From contig JANXSV010000035.1 in NCBI GenBank assembly GCA_025356505.1, forward strand, positions 1-14,701: a stretch of 14,701 nucleotides of DNA, read 5' to 3'. Position 1 is the first letter of the stretch; every line of letters starts with the position of its first letter. This document shows, piece by piece, positions 14,129 through 14,701 of this stretch. A model generated the notes under the pieces. The model was not told the DNA's origin and did no database searches. It saw only the letters and a program-made list of their open reading frames with translations. Made by a program: the position numbers and the translations under genes. Source of the stretch: Methylovirgula sp. (GTDB lineage Bacteria > Pseudomonadota > Alphaproteobacteria > Rhizobiales > Beijerinckiaceae).

Positions 14129-14701
14129 ATGTCTGAAGTCGCTCAATCTACTGACGAAAACTCCCCAGCAATCGAGCTTATCAATGTCAGCCGCCGCTTT
14201 CTCAGCCCGGACGGCAAAAGCTTTGCCACACTGAATGATTTCAACCTGAGTGTGGCGCGTGGCGAATTTATCGCGCTCGTCGGGCCGACGGGCTGCGGCA
14301 AGAGCACGACGCTCAATCTCATCACCGGACTTGGCAAACCTTCGTCAGGCGAAGTGAAGGTGATGGGTAAGAAGGTTGACGGGATTGATCCGCGTATTGG
14401 TTTCGTGTTTCAGGCTGACGCGCTGTTTCCTTGGCGCAATGTGCTGGACAATGTTGCGGCGGGGCCGTTGTTTCGTGGCGAGCAGCGGGCTTCGGCCTAT
14501 GCACGCGCCAGAGATTGGATTGGCCGGGTGGGGTTGGCTAAATTTGAAATGCATTATCCGCATCAGCTTTCAGGCGGTATGCGTAAACGGGTTGCCTTGG
14601 CGCAAACCTTTATCAACCGCCCGCAGATTTTGCTGATGGATGAGCCATTTTCCGCGCTGGATGTTCAAACGCGGGTCCTGATGCACGAGGAGTTGCTGCG
14701 G
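14129..14701 (+). CDS. NitT/TauT-type ABC ATPase, 3'-truncated by window
   Basis: The first 191 residues of an SsuB/TauB-like ATPase run in frame to the last base of the window with no stop; about 60-80 more residues are expected. Walker A GPTGCGKST (52-60), Q-loop Gln95 in GFVFQADALFPW, signature LSGGMRKR (147-154) and Walker B ILLMDEPFSALD (167-178) are intact. The FPWRNVLDNV and LSGGM wording are typical of nitrate/sulfonate/taurine-type importers, unlike the LSGGQ of the sugar ATPase at 9164. GAAGGA (14117-14122) lies six bases before ATG 14129. It partners the binding protein upstream. The incomplete end is due only to the window border. Confidence 0.93.
   Translation, partial: MSEVAQSTDENSPAIELINVSRRFLSPDGKSFATLNDFNLSVARGEFIALVGPTGCGKSTTLNLITGLGKPSSGEVKVMGKKVDGIDPRIGFVFQADALFPWRNVLDNVAAGPLFRGEQRASAYARARDWIGRVGLAKFEMHYPHQLSGGMRKRVALAQTFINRPQILLMDEPFSALDVQTRVLMHEELLR

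Noticed and set aside
1..14701. Mobile element, phage, toxin-antitoxin, defence system or CRISPR array
   Set aside because: No transposase, integrase, nuclease or toxin-like gene and no regularly spaced long repeats were seen; all large genes are metabolic or transport genes.

Overview
This looks like a stretch of an alphaproteobacterial chromosome or chromid, most likely from the order Hyphomicrobiales (Brucella/Phyllobacterium/Rhizobium-like). The reasons are moderately high GC with GGC/CTG/GAA-rich codon use, short tightly packed operons, CUT1-type sugar ABC operons using a UgpC/MalK-type ATPase, and protein sequences of rhizobial flavour. This placement is an inference from style; no rRNA or marker gene is present. 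No phage, transposase, integrase, CRISPR array or tRNA gene was found.

Layout. (1) Bases 1-469 are non-coding, with a strong LacI-type palindrome at 101-120 and a phased GGCCAAA repeat array at about 191-243. (2) Bases 470-2320 hold psuK-psuG, which turn pseudouridine into uracil and ribose 5-phosphate. (3) Bases 2419-2844 encode a small DUF4345-like membrane protein, whose stop codon overlaps that of a convergent AraC/MelR-like regulator (2841-3710, minus). (4) A 156-base divergent control region (3711-3866) leads into a seven-gene operon, 3867-12880: periplasmic sugar-binding protein, two permeases, GH36 alpha-galactosidase, UgpC/MalK-type ATPase, GH42 beta-galactosidase and a LysE/RhtB-type exporter. 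(5) After a hairpin and a new leader region, a second ABC transporter of the NitT/TauT type starts: binding protein 12989-14014 and ATPase from 14129, cut by the window end.

How the genes work together. The MelR-like regulator probably senses an alpha-galactoside and activates the operon. The ABC transporter imports the intact galactoside. Neither glycosidase has a signal peptide, so both should act in the cytoplasm, GH36 removing alpha-linked and GH42 beta-linked galactose. Having both in one transport operon suggests a substrate with both linkages, such as the digalactosylglycerol headgroup of plant/algal galactolipids, or a mixed diet of melibiose/raffinose-type and lactose-type sugars. 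Free galactose would be used by enzymes encoded elsewhere.

Most of the window is well-understood metabolism. The points most worth a second look are the alpha-gal/beta-gal pairing, the exporter at the operon end, the operator-like palindrome and phased repeats at the left edge, and the stem-loops placed directly after both binding-protein genes.
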